Assembly: GCF_019084075.1 (NCBI RefSeq)
Contig: NZ_JAHREN010000001.1
Span: 682,001-746,000, forward strand
Source: Siccirubricoccus sp. G192
GTDB taxonomy: Bacteria > Pseudomonadota > Alphaproteobacteria > Acetobacterales > Acetobacteraceae
Length of the DNA: 64,000 nucleotides
Direction of reading: 5' to 3'
Shown in pieces: positions 19,447 through 29,907 of this stretch (positions are counted from its first letter, which is position 1; the number at the start of each line of letters is the position of its first letter). The notes under the pieces are model-generated. The model saw only the letters and a list, made by a program, of their open reading frames with translations, had not been told where the DNA came from and made no database searches. Made by a program: the position numbers and the translations under genes.

Positions 19447-20091
19447 ATGCGCTGGGCGTTGCGGCTGGTCGAGGATCAATTGGCCGGCGGCGGCGCCGTG
19501 GTGCTGCCGGCGGACGGCGTGAACCGTATCGCCTATGTCGTGCATGGCGGCATCGAGGCGGGCCGTGCCGATTTCACCGACGACACCGCCTGGCACGGGC
19601 GGGGCGCCGCGACATTGCGGGCCGGACCCGAGGGCGCGGCGCTCTGGCGCTTCGAACTGGTGCCGGAGGGGGCGCCACTCGTCGCGGCCACCGGCGGCCG
19701 CACGCTGGAGAAGCTTTGCGTGGTCCTGCCCGCGCTGCCCGATGCGGCGCTGCTGCTGCGCTGCGACAGCGTGGCCTTCCCGCCCGGCGGCTGTGCCTTC
19801 CTGCATACGCATCAGGGCCCGGGCATCCGCTGCCTGATCGAGGGCGGCATCCGCATCGACACCGCGGGGCATTCCACCGCCTATCCGCCCGGCGGCGCCT
19901 GGTTCGAGGCGGGGCCGGAACCGGTGTTTGCCCAGGCCGCCACGGACCGCCCGAGCCGCTTCATCCGCGTGATGCTGCTGCCGGCGCGGCTGCTCGGCCA
20001 GAGCAGCATCGCGTATCTGCGGGAGGAGGATCGGGCACGGCCGAAAAGCCAGCGCTACAAGGGGTATGTGGACGCGGTGATCGCGCTGTAG
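19447..20091 (+). CDS. cupin-like protein, function unknown
   Basis: A 214-residue protein with duplicated beta-strand sequence and a cupin-style segment FLHTHQGPGIRCLIEGGIRI, in which two histidines and the following glutamate could bind a metal. The C-terminal SQRYKGYVDAVI block follows. There is no signal peptide, so it is probably cytoplasmic. I cannot name a substrate. ATG at 19447 is preferred over a GTG that overlaps the upstream stop. It converges with the LysR gene, with 3 bases between the stops. Confidence 0.72.
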   Translation: MRWALRLVEDQLAGGGAVVLPADGVNRIAYVVHGGIEAGRADFTDDTAWHGRGAATLRAGPEGAALWRFELVPEGAPLVAATGGRTLEKLCVVLPALPDAALLLRCDSVAFPPGGCAFLHTHQGPGIRCLIEGGIRIDTAGHSTAYPPGGAWFEAGPEPVFAQAATDRPSRFIRVMLLPARLLGQSSIAYLREEDRARPKSQRYKGYVDAVIAL

Positions 20092-20094
20092 TGC

Positions 20095-21015
20095 TCACCC
20101 CGCCGGCGCCACCTCCCGCGCCACCGCCAGCACCAGGCGGCGCAGCCAGGCATGGCCGGGATCGGCCTCGAAGCGGCGGTGGAAGACCAGCGAGAGCCGC
20201 GTATGCCGCACCACCACCGGCGGGTCGCGGCAGACCAGCCCATGCGCCCGTGCCATCTGCGCGGCCAGCCGTGCCGAGAGGTTGATGACCATATCCGTGC
20301 GATGCAGGATCTCCGGCACCGCGGCCAGATGCGCCACCACCGCACCGAGCCGGCGCGGATGCCCGGCCTCCGCCATCACCCCATCCAGCGCGCCGTCGCG
20401 CGAGCCGTTCGGCGAATGCAGCAGATGCGGCACGCCGGCGAAGCCCTCCAGCGTGAATTCGCCTGAGGCCAGCGGATGCCCGGGGCGCATCAGGGTGCAG
20501 AAGGCTTCCGGCAGCAGCCGCAGCCGCGTGTAGATCGCTGGCGGCTCCGGCAGCACCGCGACCGCGAGCGTCGCCTGGCCGGTTTCCAGCAGCGCTTCCC
20601 AATCCGTCCGGTCGGCGTGGCGGATCGCCAGCAGCGCCCCCGGCGCCGCCTGCGCCATATGCGCCAGCAGCGGCGGCGCCAGCACGGCCTCGGCATATTC
20701 GCTGAAGGCCGGGGTGAAGACGCGGGTGGTGGTGGCGGGGTCGAAGGGCGCCTGCACCGCCAGCGTCTCGGCGATGCGGTCCAGCGCCTCGGCCACCGGC
20801 TGCGCCAGGGTCAGGGCCAGGGCGGTGGGTTCCACCCCGCCGGGGCGGCGGAGGAACAACTCGTCGCCCAGTGCCTGGCGGAGCCGGGCCAGGGCATTGG
20901 AGACGGCGGGCTGCGACAGGTTCAGCCGCGCCGCTGCGCGGGTCACGTGCCGCTCCCGCGCCACCGCATCGAAGACCCGCAGCAGGTTGAGGTCGAGCGT
21001 GCCGAGATCGGCCAT
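20095..21015 (-). CDS. LysR-family transcriptional regulator
   Basis: A 306-residue LysR regulator. The winged helix-turn-helix is at residues 8-66: LNLLRVFDAVARERHVTRAA, then LSQPAVSNALARLRQALGDE. The C-terminal part is a periplasmic-binding-type effector domain. It is divergent from the DoxX gene across about 127 bases, so that gene is a plausible target. Effector unknown. Confidence 0.93.
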   Translation of the reverse strand: MADLGTLDLNLLRVFDAVARERHVTRAAARLNLSQPAVSNALARLRQALGDELFLRRPGGVEPTALALTLAQPVAEALDRIAETLAVQAPFDPATTTRVFTPAFSEYAEAVLAPPLLAHMAQAAPGALLAIRHADRTDWEALLETGQATLAVAVLPEPPAIYTRLRLLPEAFCTLMRPGHPLASGEFTLEGFAGVPHLLHSPNGSRDGALDGVMAEAGHPRRLGAVVAHLAAVPEILHRTDMVINLSARLAAQMARAHGLVCRDPPVVVRHTRLSLVFHRRFEADPGHAWLRRLVLAVAREVAPAG

Positions 21016-21142
21016 GCCTGGGCGCCACCATCATTCAGGAGGCTGATGATGAAGGTTCCGAAGCCGCGTTGGAAGTGGCTCCGCCGGGGGTGCAGATTCA
21101 CCCCAAGGCGGCAGGGCCGCGAGACAACCGAGGAGCAGGACG

Positions 21143-21574
21143 ATGTTCGACGAAAAAGCCACCACCCCCCATGCCGCGGCGCTGCTGCGGGTTTCGCTTG
21201 GCCTGATGTTCCTGGCGCATGGCGCGGTGCTGAAGCTCGGCACCTTCGGCCTGGCGGGGACGATGGGCTATTTCGGCAGCCTCGGCTTTCCGCCGGCGCT
21301 CGGCGTGGTGGTGATCGCGGCCGAGATCCTGGGCGGGCTGGCGCTGATCGCCGGCATCGGGGTGCGGGTGGTGAGCCTGGCCTTCGTGCCGCTGATGCTG
21401 GGGGCGCTGGCGCAGCATACCGGCAATGGCTGGGTCTTCAGCGGCACGGGCGGCGGCTGGGAATTCCCGGCCTTCTGGACGGTGGCGCTGCTGGTCCAGG
21501 CGGGGCTCGGCGCGGGCGCCTATGCACTGGGCGCCGGGCGGCTGTCCGGCCAGAGGCGGGCGGTGGCCGCCTGA
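21143..21574 (+). CDS. DoxX family membrane protein
   Basis: A 143-residue protein with four hydrophobic segments. ALLRVSLGLMFLAHGAVLKL, GVVVIAAEILGGLALIAGIG and the C-terminal FWTVALLVQAGLGAGAYALG fit the DoxX family, small inner-membrane proteins linked to redox stress or thiol oxidation. The ribosome site AGGAG lies about 8 bases before the ATG. It is divergent from the LysR gene and followed by a strong hairpin. Confidence 0.9.
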   Translation: MFDEKATTPHAAALLRVSLGLMFLAHGAVLKLGTFGLAGTMGYFGSLGFPPALGVVVIAAEILGGLALIAGIGVRVVSLAFVPLMLGALAQHTGNGWVFSGTGGGWEFPAFWTVALLVQAGLGAGAYALGAGRLSGQRRAVAA

Positions 21575-21605
21575 GGCCGCCGCGCTTCGCAGCACAGGCG
21601 ATTCA

Positions 21606-21632
21606 CGCCCCAGGCTGTTTCAGCCTGGGGCG
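21606..21632. terminator. hairpin between convergent genes
   Basis: A perfect inverted repeat, CGCCCCAGGCT, loop GTTTC, AGCCTGGGGCG. It lies 31 bases after the DoxX stop and includes the stop codon of the acetyltransferase gene on the other strand, so it could terminate both. There is no T-run, so the mechanism is uncertain. Confidence 0.6.
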
Positions 21633-22187
21633 TTCGCGGCTTCGCCGCGCGGCGGGGTTGCGGCGCCCTCGCCCAGGGGCAGGGTCATCAGCACGCTGTC
21701 CACCCAGCGGCCATGCTTCCAGCCCACCGCCGGCAGCAGCCCGGCATGGCGAAAGCCGCAGCCTGCATGCAGGCTGATCGAACCCGCATTGCCGCTATCG
21801 CCGATCACCGCCACCATCAGCCGGAACCCCGCCGCGGTGCAGCGCGCGACCAGCGCCGGCAGCAGTGCCCGGCCGATGCCCCGGCGCCCCGCCTCCGGCG
21901 CCACATAGACGGGAATTCTCCACCGCGAAGCGATAGGCCGGGCGGCTGCGATAGGCGCTGGCATAGGCATAGCCGAGTACCTCGCCGGCCGTATCCGTGG
22001 CCACCAGATGCGGGTAGCCGCCGGCCAGCACCGCCTCCCGCCGCCGCGCCATCTCGGCCGCATCGGGTGGTTCCAGCTCGAAGCTCGCCAGACCGTGGCG
22101 GACCCAATGGGCGTAGATGCGGGTGAGGGCGGGGATGTCCTCGGCGCGGCTGTCGCGGAGGATCAGGCCGGTCTGGGTATCGGGCAT
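21620..22187 (-). CDS. GNAT N-acetyltransferase, phosphinothricin-acetyltransferase-like (frameshifted here)
   Basis: The protein begins LILRDSRAEDIPALTRIYAH and has ASFELEPPDAAEMARR and GYAYASAYRSRPAYRFAVEN, the pattern of the phosphinothricin/methionine-sulfone acetyltransferase group. The frame breaks at a GGG run at 21911-21913. After removing one base it continues VYVAPEAGRRGIGRALLPAL, the acetyl-CoA-binding motif, and VIGDSGNAGSISLHAGCGF. The repaired length is about 188 residues. These enzymes acetylate amino groups of toxic amino-acid analogues. It is divergent from the MFS gene. Confidence 0.82.
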
Positions 22188-22318
22188 GCGGCGGTCGCGG
22201 CGGCGCGGCAATCGGATGACCCGGGCAATGGTCGCCTGGCTCCGGCCGAAGCGCGGGGACTGGACCGCATCGCCATCCGGCCGCAGGCTGCGGGCCGTCC
22301 GCCGGAGTCCCTCGCCGC

Positions 22319-23548
22319 TTGCCCGATCAGCTTGTCGTCCCGCAGGCGGCACCGGCGCCGCGCCTGGCCAGGTTCCGCTCGCCCGAGGCATTGGTCGGGC
22401 TTGGAGTCTGCGCCGTCGGCCTCTCCACCACCCTGCCGCTGCCGCTCTATGTCGATTATGCGCGGGCCGGCGGGCATGGCGCCGGGGCGCTGGCCCTGGC
22501 CTTCGCCTGCTATGCGGTGACGCTGATCGTCACCGCGCCGCTGCTCGGGCCGCTGCCGGACCGGATCGGACGCAAGCCCTGCGTGCTGCTCGGCATGGCG
22601 CTGGCGATGCTCTCCACCCTGGCGCTGATGCTGGCGCCGGGCCTTCCGGCGCTGGCGCTGGCGCGGATGGCGCAGGGGCTCGGCATGGGCTGCGTCGCCG
22701 GGGCCGCGGCGGCCTGGGCGGCGGAACTCGCCTCCGCCAGGCCGGGGGGAGAGAAGCAGGCCGGGCGCCGGGCCGCCGCCATCGTTGCCGCCGCCACGGT
22801 GGGCAGTTTCGGCGCGGGCGGGCTGCTGACCCTGGGCGCGGTGGTGGCCTGGCCGGGGCTGGCGCCGCCGCCGACCTTCGCGGCGCATCTGCTCTTCACC
22901 CTGCTGCTGCTGCCGGCCATCGCCCGGCTGCCGGAGACGCTTGCGGAACCCGCCGGCGCCTGGCTCTGTCGCCCGGCCTTCCCGCGCGGGACGCTCGCCA
23001 CCACCTTCGCCATCCTGCCGGCCTGGGGCACCACCGGCACGGTGCTGACCAGCGTGCCCACGGCGCTAGCGGCGCGGGGGATGCCGCTGGCCGGGCCGGC
23101 GGCGGTCTGCCTCATGATCCTGGTGGGGGTGCTGGTGCAGCAGGGGCTGCGCCGGGTGGCGCCCGGCCGTTCCGTAAAGCTCGGCCTGGTGGTGCTCTGC
23201 GCGGGATCGGGGCTGACGCTCTTCGGCGCCGCCACGGGTGGGCTCTGGTCCCTGCTGGTAGGCGGCGCCATCACTGGCAGTGCCACCTATGGCTTCATCT
23301 ATCTCGGCGGCCTGGCGGCGGTGGCGGAGGCCACGGCAGCGGAGCGCGCCCGCGCCGTGGCCGGGTATTTCGTGGTGGCACATCTCGGCTTCAGCGCCGT
23401 GCCTCTCGCGGTGGGGCTGGCGGTGGATGCCTTCGGCGCCGGGTCGGCGCTGGCCGGGCTCTGGGCCGGGGTGGCGCTGGCGGCGCTGGTGCTCATTCCG
23501 CTGATCCGACGGGGCGAGGCCAGGCTGGGCGAGGCCGGCGCCGGCTGA
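22319..23548 (+). CDS. MFS transporter
   Basis: A 409-residue protein with about 12 hydrophobic segments. The MFS loop motif between segments 2 and 3 is GPLPDRIGRKPCVLLGMALA, and ALARMAQGLGMGCVAGAAAA follows. The best start is TTG at 22319, as no ATG lies upstream of the first membrane segment; this is uncertain. The substrate cannot be told; drug or metabolite export is usual for this length and arrangement. It lies divergently to the acetyltransferase, so a resistance pair is possible. Confidence 0.88.
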   Translation: MPDQLVVPQAAPAPRLARFRSPEALVGLGVCAVGLSTTLPLPLYVDYARAGGHGAGALALAFACYAVTLIVTAPLLGPLPDRIGRKPCVLLGMALAMLSTLALMLAPGLPALALARMAQGLGMGCVAGAAAAWAAELASARPGGEKQAGRRAAAIVAAATVGSFGAGGLLTLGAVVAWPGLAPPPTFAAHLLFTLLLLPAIARLPETLAEPAGAWLCRPAFPRGTLATTFAILPAWGTTGTVLTSVPTALAARGMPLAGPAAVCLMILVGVLVQQGLRRVAPGRSVKLGLVVLCAGSGLTLFGAATGGLWSLLVGGAITGSATYGFIYLGGLAAVAEATAAERARAVAGYFVVAHLGFSAVPLAVGLAVDAFGAGSALAGLWAGVALAALVLIPLIRRGEARLGEAGAG

Positions 23549-23620
23549 GTGGCCCGGTCGTCCGGAGGTGAAGCCGGAGGACGTGAACCGGTCCGCAGGA
23601 GACGAGCGCCTCGGCCTGCC

Positions 23621-24706
23621 CTACCGCTCGCAGCGCACGAACAGCGTGCTGCGATGCGCCAGCTCCCCCACCTCGGCGGCACTGCGGTCGGGGCCGCGGC
23701 TATCGGCCATCTGCGGGGTGACGCCGGCGCGGCGGAGGAACTCGGCCGCCTCGGTGCCCTTCACCGCGAAATTCACGTTCTGCGGGATGTCTCCGGTGCG
23801 CTGCGCCACCCGCGCCGCGTTCAGCTTGGAGACGATGACGCCGACCAGATGCCCCTGCCGGTCAAACAGCGGCCCGCCGGAATTGCCCGGCTGCACCGGC
23901 GCGCTGATCTGGAATTGCACCTGGTTGTCCGCCAGCCCGGCCAGCGCGCTCACCTCCCCCGTGGTCAGGGTCGGGCCGGAGGAGAGCAGCCCGGCCAGCG
24001 GGAAGCCATAGGTCACCACCGCCTCGCCGCGCCGCACCGCGGGATCGCGGCGGAAGGTCAGCACCGGGCCGGGATCGCCCGGCACCGCCAGCAGGGCCAG
24101 GTCGCGCCCGGCATCCACCCGGGCCGGCGGGGTCGCCGCCAGGGTGCGGCCATCGGCGGTGCGGACCAGCACGCGGTTGCAGCCATCGATGACATGCCGG
24201 TTGGTCAGCACCCGGTCCCGCGCCACGACGAAACCGGTGCCGGAAGCGACGCGCGCCTGCGGGTTGAATTGCGCCGAGGGGCCGCCCGGGGAGAGGCCTG
24301 CGGGGGGGCGGCACGGCGGCGGTGGCCGGTGCCGCGGGTTTCCCCATGCCGCCGGCCGCCGTTACGTTGCCGGGCTCCAGCACCACCACTGGGTTGACGC
24401 AGATGTCCCGGCCCTCGGCCCGCGCCACCCGGCCATCGGCCAGTAGCAGGCGGATATCGAAGCGGCAGCCGGCGCTCTCGGAAGGGCGGAGCGAGAAACC
24501 CGCCTCCGGCGCCAGCGGCCGGGTAAGCAGGTTGCGGCCCCAGTCATTGGCGGCACCGCGCGGGTTCCGCACGGCATTCATCTCGGTGGCCTGCTGCCCC
24601 GTGCGGTTGAGCACGCGGAAGGGCTGGGTTTCGGCCCGGGCCGGAGGCGGGGCCGCAAGCAGCGCGCCGGCAAGCAGCAGGGGCGCAAGGGAGGGGGGGT
24701 GAGCAT
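23621..24706 (-). CDS. exported trypsin-like serine protease (two frameshifts here)
   Basis: An S1C/trypsin-like protease of about 361 residues after repair. The catalytic triad is visible: His in VLTNRHVIDGC, Asp in VDAGRDLALLAVP, Ser in QPGNSGGPLFDRQGHLVGVI. The N-terminus is a signal peptide, SLAPLLLAGALLAAPPPARA. Two G-run indels split it: a seven-G run at 24693-24699 detaches the only good start codon (24704-24706), and another at 24302-24308 separates the N-terminal region from the protease. Expected location is the periplasm, where such proteins cut misfolded proteins or process partners. It converges with the MFS gene. Confidence 0.82.
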
Positions 24707-24800
24707 GGTTCCCGGCATTTCGGCTGCCCGCGCCACCGGCGTCAATTGGTGAACACGGTATCGGCCGTGCCGGATTGACCAGGCGCAAGGACGGTGGGGC

Positions 24801-24831
24801 TTGACCTTCCCATGATGGGAGACCCCACATC
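24801..24831 (+). promoter_or_regulatory. CueR-type copper-responsive promoter/operator
   Basis: A -35-like TTGACC at 24801-24806 is followed by the perfect dyad TCCCAT-G-ATGGGA inside a long spacer, the layout of MerR-family promoters in which the regulator twists an overlong spacer. The -10 is weak (ACATCC or CACATC). It lies about 20 bases before copA, and a CueR-like regulator is encoded two genes on, so copper-induced self-regulated expression is likely. Confidence 0.6.
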
Positions 24832-24852
24832 CGGGCCGAGAGGTACCGAACC

Positions 24853-27303
24853 ATGCCTGAAGCCCCGCTGCCGCCCAGCCCGCCCCTGCCCATTCCCCTG
24901 GCCCTGCCCATCGAGGGCATGACCTGCGCCTCCTGTGCCGGAAGGGTGGAGCGCGCCCTGCTGGCCGTGCCGGGGATCACCGCCGCGACGGTGAACTTGG
25001 CCTCGGAACGGGCGGAACTGCACGGCAGCGTGCCGGTGGCGACTTTGGCCGAGGCGGTGCGCCGGGCCGGCTATGCGGTGCCGGAGGCGCGCTTCGACCT
25101 CGGCATCTCCGGCATGACCTGCGCCTCCTGCGCCGGGCGGGTGGAGCGCGCCTTGCTGGCGGTGCCCGGCGTGCTCTCCGCCAGCGTGAACCTGGCCTCC
25201 GAACATGCGGAGGTCCGCACCGTGGCGGGGGTGGAGGAAGCGGCCCTGGTTGCCGCCGTCCAGGCTGCCGGCTATGGGGTGGTGGAGGCCACCGAACAGG
25301 GCCAGGAGGCGGAGGCCGCCCGGGGCGCGCGCCAGCGGCGCGACCTGCTGCTGGCGGCGCTGCTCACCGCGCCCTTCCTGATCGGCATGCTGGGGATGCC
25401 CTTCGGCCAGGACTGGATGCCGGGGGGTTGGGTGCAATTCGCCCTGGCCACGCCGGTGCAGTTCTGGCTCGGCGCGCGCTTCTACCGGGCCGGATGGGCG
25501 GCGCTGCGCGCCCGCACCGGCAATATGGACCTGCTGGTGGCGCTCGGCACCACGGCTGCCTGGGGGCTCTCGGTCTGGATGCTGCTGACCGCCGGGCCGG
25601 ACGCCGCGCATCACCTGTATTTCGAAGCCAGCGCGGTCGTCATCCTGTTCATCCTGCTCGGCAAATACCTGGAGGCGCGGGCCCGGCGGGCCACCGGCGC
25701 GGCGATCCGCGCCCTGCTGGAACTCCGCCCCCGCAGCGCCCACCGGCTGCGCGCCGATGGCACCGAGGAGGAGGTGCCGGCCGCCGCCCTGGCATTGGGC
25801 GACCGCCTGGTGGTCCGCCCCGGCGAGCGCATCCCGGCCGATGGACGCGTGCTGGAAGGTCGCGCCGGGGTGGATGAAAGCGCGCTCACCGGCGAGAGCC
25901 GGGCGGTGGAGAAGGAACCCGGCAGTCCCGTGACCACCGGCAGCATCGCCCTGGATGGCCGGCTGGTGATCGAGGCGACCGCGATCGGCGCCGAGACGGT
26001 GCTGGCCCGCGTCGCCGCGCTGGTCTCGGCCGCGCAGGCCAGCCGCGCGCCGGTGCAGAAGCTGGTGGACCGGGTCAGCGCCGTCTTCGTGCCCGTGGTG
26101 GTGGCGATCGCCGCGCTGACGCTGTTCGGTTGGCTGCTGGCGGGCGTGGGGGTGGAGGCGGCGGTGCTGCGGGCGGTGGCAGTGCTGGTCATCGCCTGCC
26201 CCTGCGCGCTCGGCCTGGCGACGCCGGCCGCCATCATGGCCGGCACCGGGGCGGCGGCGCGGGCCGGCATCCTGATCCGCGACGCCGAGGCGATCGAGCG
26301 CGCGCATGACGTGACCCTGGTGGCTTTCGACAAGACCGGGACGCTCACCGAAGGCAGGCCGCGCCTGGCCGCGCTGCATCCGGCGCCGGGCGTGGCGGCC
26401 ACCGAGGTCCTGGGCCTCGCCGCCGCCCTGCAATCCGGCAGCGAGCATCCGCTGGCCCGCGCGGTGCTGGAGGCCGCCGCCGAAGCGGAGGCCGCCGTGC
26501 CGCCCCTGGCCGATTTCCGCGCCCTGCCCGGCCGCGGCGTCGAGGGCTGGGTGGCGGGGCGGCGTCTGCTGCTCGGCAGCCCGCGGGCCCTGGCCGAAAG
26601 CGGCGCCGATCCCGGCGGGCTGGCGGCGCTGGCGGAGCGGGAGGCCGCGCAGGGCCGCACCCCCGCCTGGCTGATCGAAACCGCGGAACCGCCCCGTGCC
26701 CTCCCTCGGGCCCTCGCCCTGCTGGGTTTCGAGGATACGGAGAAGCCGGGTGCCCCGGCCGCCATCGCCGGGCTGCGGCACCTCGGCATCAAGGCGGCGA
26801 TGATCAGCGGCGATAGCCGTGCCGCGGCCGGGGCGGTGGCGGCACGGCTCGGCCTCGACCAGGTGGAGGCGGAGGTGCTGCCGGCCGACAAGGCGGCCCG
26901 CATCGCCGCCTGGCGCGCGGCGGGCGAGCGGGTGGCGATGGTGGGCGACGGGGTGAACGACGCGCCCGCCCTGGCCGGCGCCGATCTCGGCATCGCCATG
27001 GGCACCGGCACCGATGTGGCGATCGAGGCGGCGGGCATCACCCTGCTGCGTGGCGACCCGGCGCTGGTGCCGGCCGCCATCGAGGTGGCGCGCCGCACCT
27101 ATGGCAAGATCCGGCAGAACCTGGGCTGGGCCTTCGGCTACAACCTGCTCGGCCTGCCGCTGGCGGCGCTGGGCTATCTCTCGCCGCTGCTGGCGGGGGC
27201 GGCGATGGCGCTGTCCTCCGTCTCGGTGCTGGCCAATGCGCTGCTGCTGGCGAGGTGGCGGCCCATCGCCCGGAGCGTGGATCAGGGCGGAGGCAGGCCA
27301 TGA
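24853..27303 (+). CDS. copA: Cu+-exporting P1B-type ATPase
   Basis: An 816-residue heavy-metal P-type ATPase. Two N-terminal HMA domains each have [20 protein letters not shown] (near residues 17 and 83). The membrane part holds the ion site CPC in [19 protein letters not shown]. Phosphorylation occurs at the Asp of [14 protein letters not shown]; the ATP domain has [11 protein letters not shown] and the hinge [23 protein letters not shown] with CASC domains indicates Cu+ export from the cytoplasm. It is the first gene of a copA-cueR-copZ operon; its stop overlaps the next start by four bases. Confidence 0.97.
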   Translation: MPEAPLPPSPPLPIPLALPIEGMTCASCAGRVERALLAVPGITAATVNLASERAELHGSVPVATLAEAVRRAGYAVPEARFDLGISGMTCASCAGRVERALLAVPGVLSASVNLASEHAEVRTVAGVEEAALVAAVQAAGYGVVEATEQGQEAEAARGARQRRDLLLAALLTAPFLIGMLGMPFGQDWMPGGWVQFALATPVQFWLGARFYRAGWAALRARTGNMDLLVALGTTAAWGLSVWMLLTAGPDAAHHLYFEASAVVILFILLGKYLEARARRATGAAIRALLELRPRSAHRLRADGTEEEVPAAALALGDRLVVRPGERIPADGRVLEGRAGVDESALTGESRAVEKEPGSPVTTGSIALDGRLVIEATAIGAETVLARVAALVSAAQASRAPVQKLVDRVSAVFVPVVVAIAALTLFGWLLAGVGVEAAVLRAVAVLVIACPCALGLATPAAIMAGTGAAARAGILIRDAEAIERAHDVTLVAFDKTGTLTEGRPRLAALHPAPGVAATEVLGLAAALQSGSEHPLARAVLEAAAEAEAAVPPLADFRALPGRGVEGWVAGRRLLLGSPRALAESGADPGGLAALAEREAAQGRTPAWLIETAEPPRALPRALALLGFEDTEKPGAPAAIAGLRHLGIKAAMISGDSRAAAGAVAARLGLDQVEAEVLPADKAARIAAWRAAGERVAMVGDGVNDAPALAGADLGIAMGTGTDVAIEAAGITLLRGDPALVPAAIEVARRTYGKIRQNLGWAFGYNLLGLPLAALGYLSPLLAGAAMALSSVSVLANALLLARWRPIARSVDQGGGRP

Positions 27304-27707
27304 TTATCGGCGAGGCCGCCGCCGCCTCCGGCATCTCGCAGAAGATGATCCGGCACTATGAATCGATTGGCCTGCTGCATCCGGCGCGGCGGGAGAATGG
27401 CTACCGCAGCTATGGGGACGCCGATGTCGCCGTGCTGCGCTTCATCCGCCATGCCCGCGACCTCGGCTTCCCGCTGGAGGATGTGCGGCGGCTGCTGGCG
27501 CTCTGGCGGGACCACTCGCGGGCCAGCGCCGATGTGCGGCGCATCGCCCTCGACCATGTGGCAGCGCTTGAGGAGAAGGCCCGCAGCTTGCAGGCCATGG
27601 CCGCCAGCCTTCGCCACCTGGCCGCGCATTGCCAGGGCGATGCGCGGCCCGACTGCCCCATCATCGACGAGCTTGCCAATCCCGAACCGGAAGGAACCCA
27701 GAGATGA
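27300..27707 (+). CDS. cueR: MerR-family copper-responsive regulator, CueR-like
   Basis: A 135-residue MerR regulator. The helix-turn-helix [20 protein letters not shown] and the wing [20 protein letters not shown] are at the N-terminus, then a dimer helix. The C-terminal loop [12 protein letters not shown] holds two cysteines 8 apart, the CueR metal site. It lies inside the operon it likely controls and overlaps copA and copZ by four bases each. Known CueR activates copA when Cu+ is bound. Confidence 0.94.
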   Translation: MIIGEAAAASGISQKMIRHYESIGLLHPARRENGYRSYGDADVAVLRFIRHARDLGFPLEDVRRLLALWRDHSRASADVRRIALDHVAALEEKARSLQAMAASLRHLAAHCQGDARPDCPIIDELANPEPEGTQR

Positions 27708-27898
27708 TCGACCTCAAGGTCCAGGGCATGACCTGCGACCATTGCGTGCAGGCGGTGACCCGCGCCATCCAGGCGCGCGACCCGCAGGCCAGGGTGCAGG
27801 TGGACCTCGCCACCGGCACGCTGCGCGCCGAAACCAGCTTGCCGCGCGAGGCGGTGGCGGCGGCGGTGACGGCCGAGGGCTATACCGTCTCGGGCTGA
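27704..27898 (+). CDS. copZ: copper chaperone, HMA domain
   Basis: A 64-residue single HMA domain: [20 protein letters not shown] with the Cu-binding CxxC, and a C-terminal EGYTVSG. It delivers Cu+ to CopA in the cytoplasm. The ATG at 27704 overlaps the cueR stop. The CxxC has acidic and His neighbours (CDHC), as in CopZ-like rather than CopA domains. Confidence 0.94.
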   Translation: MIDLKVQGMTCDHCVQAVTRAIQARDPQARVQVDLATGTLRAETSLPREAVAAAVTAEGYTVSG

Positions 27899-28033
27899 CC
27901 CCCCTCCGCGACCGGCAGGCCACACCCCGCACCTGCCGCATCTTCGCCCCGATTTTGCCGTTGCACCGCCTCGCGAAGCCGCGAATATTGCGAGTATACG
28001 GCGTGTGGCATTCAACCCAGGGGTGAAGTCGGC

Positions 28034-29687
28034 ATGATCCAGGGGAAAAGCCACGGGGAATGGTGGCGCGGGGCGGTCCTGTACCAGATCTATCCCCGCA
28101 GCTTCCAGGACAGCGACGGCGACGGCATCGGCGACCTGCCCGGCCTGCTCGACAGGCTCGATCATATTGCCGGGCTCGGGGTGGACGCGATCTGGGTCTG
28201 CCCCTTCTACCCCTCGCCGCAGCGGGATTTCGGCTATGACGTGGCCGACCACTGTGCCGTCGATCCCGTCTTCGGCGTGCTGGAGGATGTGGACCGGCTG
28301 ATCGCCGCGGCGCATGCCCGGGGCCTGCGGGTGCTGCTGGACCTGGTCGGTGGCCATACCTCGGACCGCCACCCCTGGTTCCAGTCCAGCCGCCGCGCGC
28401 GCGAAGGCGACAGGGCGGACTGGTATGTCTGGGCCGATCCCGCACCGGACGGCACGCCGCCCAACAATTGGCTCAGCGTCTTCGGCGGCGCCGCCTGGAC
28501 CTGGGAGCCGCGGCGGCGGCAATACTACCTGCACCATTTCCTCTCCACCCAGCCGACCCTCAACCTGCACGAACCCGCAGTGCAGCAGGCGCTGCTCGGC
28601 ATCGCCGAATTCTGGCTGGCGCGCGGCGTGGACGGCTTCCGCCTGGATGCGGTGGATTTCCTGACGCATGACCCGGCGCTCCGCAGCAACCCGGCGCAGC
28701 GGCCCTATGGCGGGGTGATCCCGGCCAAGCTCTTCGCCCTGCAGCAGCACGACCACGACATGATCCAGCCGGGGACGCTGCCCATGCTGCGGCGGCTGCG
28801 CGCCCTGACGGAGCGCTATCCCGGCGCCGTGCTGCTGGGCGAGGTCTCCTCCCAGGATGGCGCCTTCGAGCGCATCGCCGGCTATACGGCCGGGGAGGAC
28901 CTGCTGCACATGGCCTATACGCTGCGGCCGCTGCGGCACGGCTTCGACCACCCCACGCTTACCGAGCTGCTGGCCGACGCCACCGCCACCTGCGCCCGGG
29001 GCTGGCCCTGCTTCTCCTTCTCCAACCATGACGTGGAGCGCGCCGCCAGCCGCTGGGCGCCGGGCGGCGTGCCGGACCCCCGCTTCACCCGGCTGCTGCT
29101 GGCGCTGCTGCTGTCGCTGCCGGGCAGCGCCTGCCTCTACCAGGGGGGAGGAGCTTGGCCTGCCCGAGGCGGTACTGCGCGAGAGCGAGATCCGCGACCC
29201 CTTCGGTATCGCCTATTGGCCGGAATTCAAGGGCCGCGACGGCAGCCGCACGCCGATGCCCTGGCAGCGCGCCCTGCCGCATGCCGGCTTCACCGCCGCC
29301 GGCGCAACCCCCTGGCTGCCGGTTCCGGAGCCGCACCGCGCCCTGGCGGTGGATGCGCAGGAGGCGGCGCCCGACAGCATGCTGCGCTTCACCCGCACCC
29401 TGCTGCGGCTGCGCCGGGCGGAGCCGGCGCTGCGCCATGGCGAGGCCGTGCCGCTTGCACTGGCCGCGCCGCTCTTCGGCTTCACCCGCCAGGCCGGGGG
29501 CCGCGTGGTGACGCTGCTGTTCAACCTCTCGGCCGAGCCGGTGCCGCTGCCGGCGGCGCTCACCGCCGGGCTGGCGCCGCTGGGCAGCGACACCAAGCTG
29601 CCGCCCCGCGTCCTGGCGCCCTGGGGCTTCGCCCTGCTCGCCCCGGTCACAGTGCGGGTGCCGGAGCCCGAGCCGGCGCTGGCCTGA
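28034..29687 (+). CDS. GH13 alpha-glucosidase/alpha-amylase family enzyme (frameshifted here)
   Basis: A GH13 TIM-barrel enzyme of about 550 residues after repair. It starts EWWRGAVLYQIYPRSFQDSD; the nucleophile Asp is near residue 205 in GFRLDAVDFL, the acid/base Glu is in LLGEVSSQDG, and the third site is FSNHDVERAASR. A six-G run at 29143-29148 has one G too many: the sequence reads LYQG and then EELGLPEAVLRESEIRDPFG in another frame. These enzymes hydrolyse or transfer alpha-glucosyl units; the IRDPFG and TPMPWQ blocks fit the alpha-glucosidase/oligo-1,6-glucosidase side. No signal peptide, so it acts in the cytoplasm. About 135 bases separate it from copZ. Confidence 0.88.
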
Positions 29688-29766
29688 CCGGGACCGGGTG
29701 TCGCCGGGCCGTGATCCCGGGCATCCTTGCGGCAGCCGAATCCTGGCTGCCGCAGGAGAATCGCCG

Positions 29767-29907
29767 ATGCCCCGTCCGCTGCCGCTGTTGTTCCTGCTGG
29801 CCCTCGCGGCCCGCAAGACCGCGGCGCCCCAGGTCGGGAGCAGTCATGGACGGCCCCCGGGAGCTTGCCGGCGTGATCCATTAGGATGGATTTCGCACGG
29901 CCCATGA
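29767..29907 (+). CDS. possible small exported protein (weak)
   Basis: An open frame of 46 codons whose first 15 residues, MPRPLPLLFLLALAA, look like a secretion signal, with AGGAGAA just upstream of the ATG. The rest is short, Pro/Arg-rich and overlaps the following lipoprotein gene in another frame. It may be a small lipoprotein damaged by an indel (no cysteine follows the hydrophobic core as read) or chance. It fills the gap between the glucosidase and the lipoprotein gene. Confidence 0.25.
   Translation: MPRPLPLLFLLALAARKTAAPQVGSSHGRPPGACRRDPLGWISHGP

Noticed and set aside
24742-26781. Long minus-strand open frame opposite copA
   Set aside because: copA is certain on the plus strand; the antisense product has no family motifs and only low-complexity Gly/Gln/Arg stretches.
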